From the NCBI GenBank assembly GCA_041609895.1, contig JBFIPX010000184.1, positions 1 through 6,706 of the forward strand: a stretch of 6,706 nt of DNA, read 5' to 3'. The notes under the pieces were generated by a model, which did not search any database, was not told where the DNA came from, and saw only the letters and a list, made by a program, of their open reading frames with translations. This DNA is from JAHHLP01 sp041609895 (GTDB taxonomy: Bacteria > Bacteroidota > Rhodothermia > Rhodothermales > JABDKH01). Both the position numbers and the translations under genes were made by a program. Each line of letters starts with the position of its first letter. The stretch's first letter is position 1. Below are positions 6,558 through 6,706 of this stretch, one piece after another.

Positions 6558-6586
6558 GTTGGGTTGCTTAACGTTGTTTGCGTAAC
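6558..6586 (+). repeat. Imperfect tandem repeat in the divergent promoter region
   Basis: GTTGGGTTGCTTAAC (6558-6572) is followed directly by GTTGTTTGCGTAAC (6573-6586). With a one-base gap, twelve of fourteen positions agree. Each unit begins GTT and ends AAC, so each also has small inverted ends. The repeat covers the spacer and -10 of the candidate rightward promoter, a plausible place for two adjacent regulator sites. Confidence 0.45.
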
Positions 6587-6588
6587 AT
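6559..6588 (+). promoter_or_regulatory. Tentative promoter for the right-edge gene
   Basis: TTGGGT (6559-6564), an 18-bp spacer and TAACAT (6583-6588) match three and four of six consensus bases. Transcription would start near 6595, about 40 bases before ATG 6635. The assignment depends on that gene being real. I found no convincing leftward promoter for the aldo/keto reductase in the same gap. Confidence 0.25.
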
Positions 6589-6634
6589 CTTGTCTAAACG
6601 AAGTGCCGCAACTCGCAACAAACCACCGCGACAA

Positions 6635-6706
6635 ATGTCGATACGGTCCTTCCTTAGGTCTGTCCGAACTTTGGGTAAGGGTGTCGCCGTCGGGCTTCCC
6701 GAGCCC
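6635..6706 (+). CDS. First 24 codons of a rightward gene cut by the window edge
   Basis: From ATG 6635 the frame is open to the last base and encodes MSIRSFLRSVRTLGKGVAVG then LPEP. A basic amphipathic start followed by LGKGVAVGLPEP looks like a real N-terminus. It vaguely recalls the extension that precedes the first conserved block of some pyridoxamine-5'-phosphate oxidase (PdxH-like) proteins, where an acidic DP..LF..W segment would come next. The window ends before that, so the function is a guess. There is no clear Shine-Dalgarno. An in-frame TTG at 6590 is a less likely start. The gene would be divergent from the aldo/keto reductase with about 165 bp between them. Confidence 0.5.
   Translation, partial: MSIRSFLRSVRTLGKGVAVGLPEP

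Noticed and set aside
6691..6706. GGGCT-N5-AGCCC hairpin at the window edge
   Set aside because: It lies inside the open frame of the right-edge gene and at the limit of the sequence, and GC-rich chance pairing is likely.
6568..6706. Leftward open frame from the right edge (about 45 codons, ending at 6568)
   Set aside because: It has mixed codon use and no recognisable motif. It conflicts with the better-looking rightward start at 6635, although it cannot be excluded without the sequence beyond the edge.

Overview
The window is a moderately GC-rich stretch of bacterial chromosome holding ordinary, tightly packed genes. A Gram-negative bacterium from a Rhodothermales, Bacteroidota, Gemmatimonadota or Acidobacteriota type lineage fits best. 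That is inferred from the style of the dipeptidyl-peptidase IV-like S9 peptidase, the FGE-fold lipoprotein and the tail of a TPR-like protein, and from mostly weak Shine-Dalgarno signals. No marker gene settles the phylum. I see no mobile element, CRISPR array, tRNA or rRNA.

Layout from left to right: the C-terminal tail of a rightward protein (1-119), probably TPR-type, with a strong hairpin just before its stop. A leader of about 165 bp follows, then a rightward pair: a secreted DPP-IV-type S9 peptidase (285-2552) and, 14 bp later, a small DUF1772-like membrane protein (2567-3070). A 226-bp gap carries a 9-bp stem-loop and a separate perfect dyad lying over a putative -10 box. It leads to a rightward polytopic membrane protein of unknown function (start taken at 3297, end 4640). 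After a 109-bp convergent gap comes a leftward two-gene unit: an aldo/keto reductase (6469 to 5459) and then an FGE/sulfatase-modifying-factor-fold lipoprotein (5451 to 4750), 7 bp apart. Finally a divergent gap of about 165 bp with an imperfect tandem repeat leads to the first 24 codons of a rightward gene cut by the window edge.

How the genes work together: the two close-spaced pairs are likely transcription units. The peptidase would act in the periplasm or at the cell surface on proline-containing peptides, beside a small membrane protein of unknown role. The leftward unit pairs a cytoplasmic NAD(P)H-dependent oxidoreductase with an exported lipoprotein, and no shared pathway is evident.

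Nothing here is a clear new biological system. The items most worth a second look are the dyad over the -10 box before the orphan membrane protein, the hairpin with a GTGA tetraloop at the end of the first gene, the FGE-fold lipoprotein that lacks the FGE catalytic cysteine pair, and the tandem repeat in the divergent promoter region.
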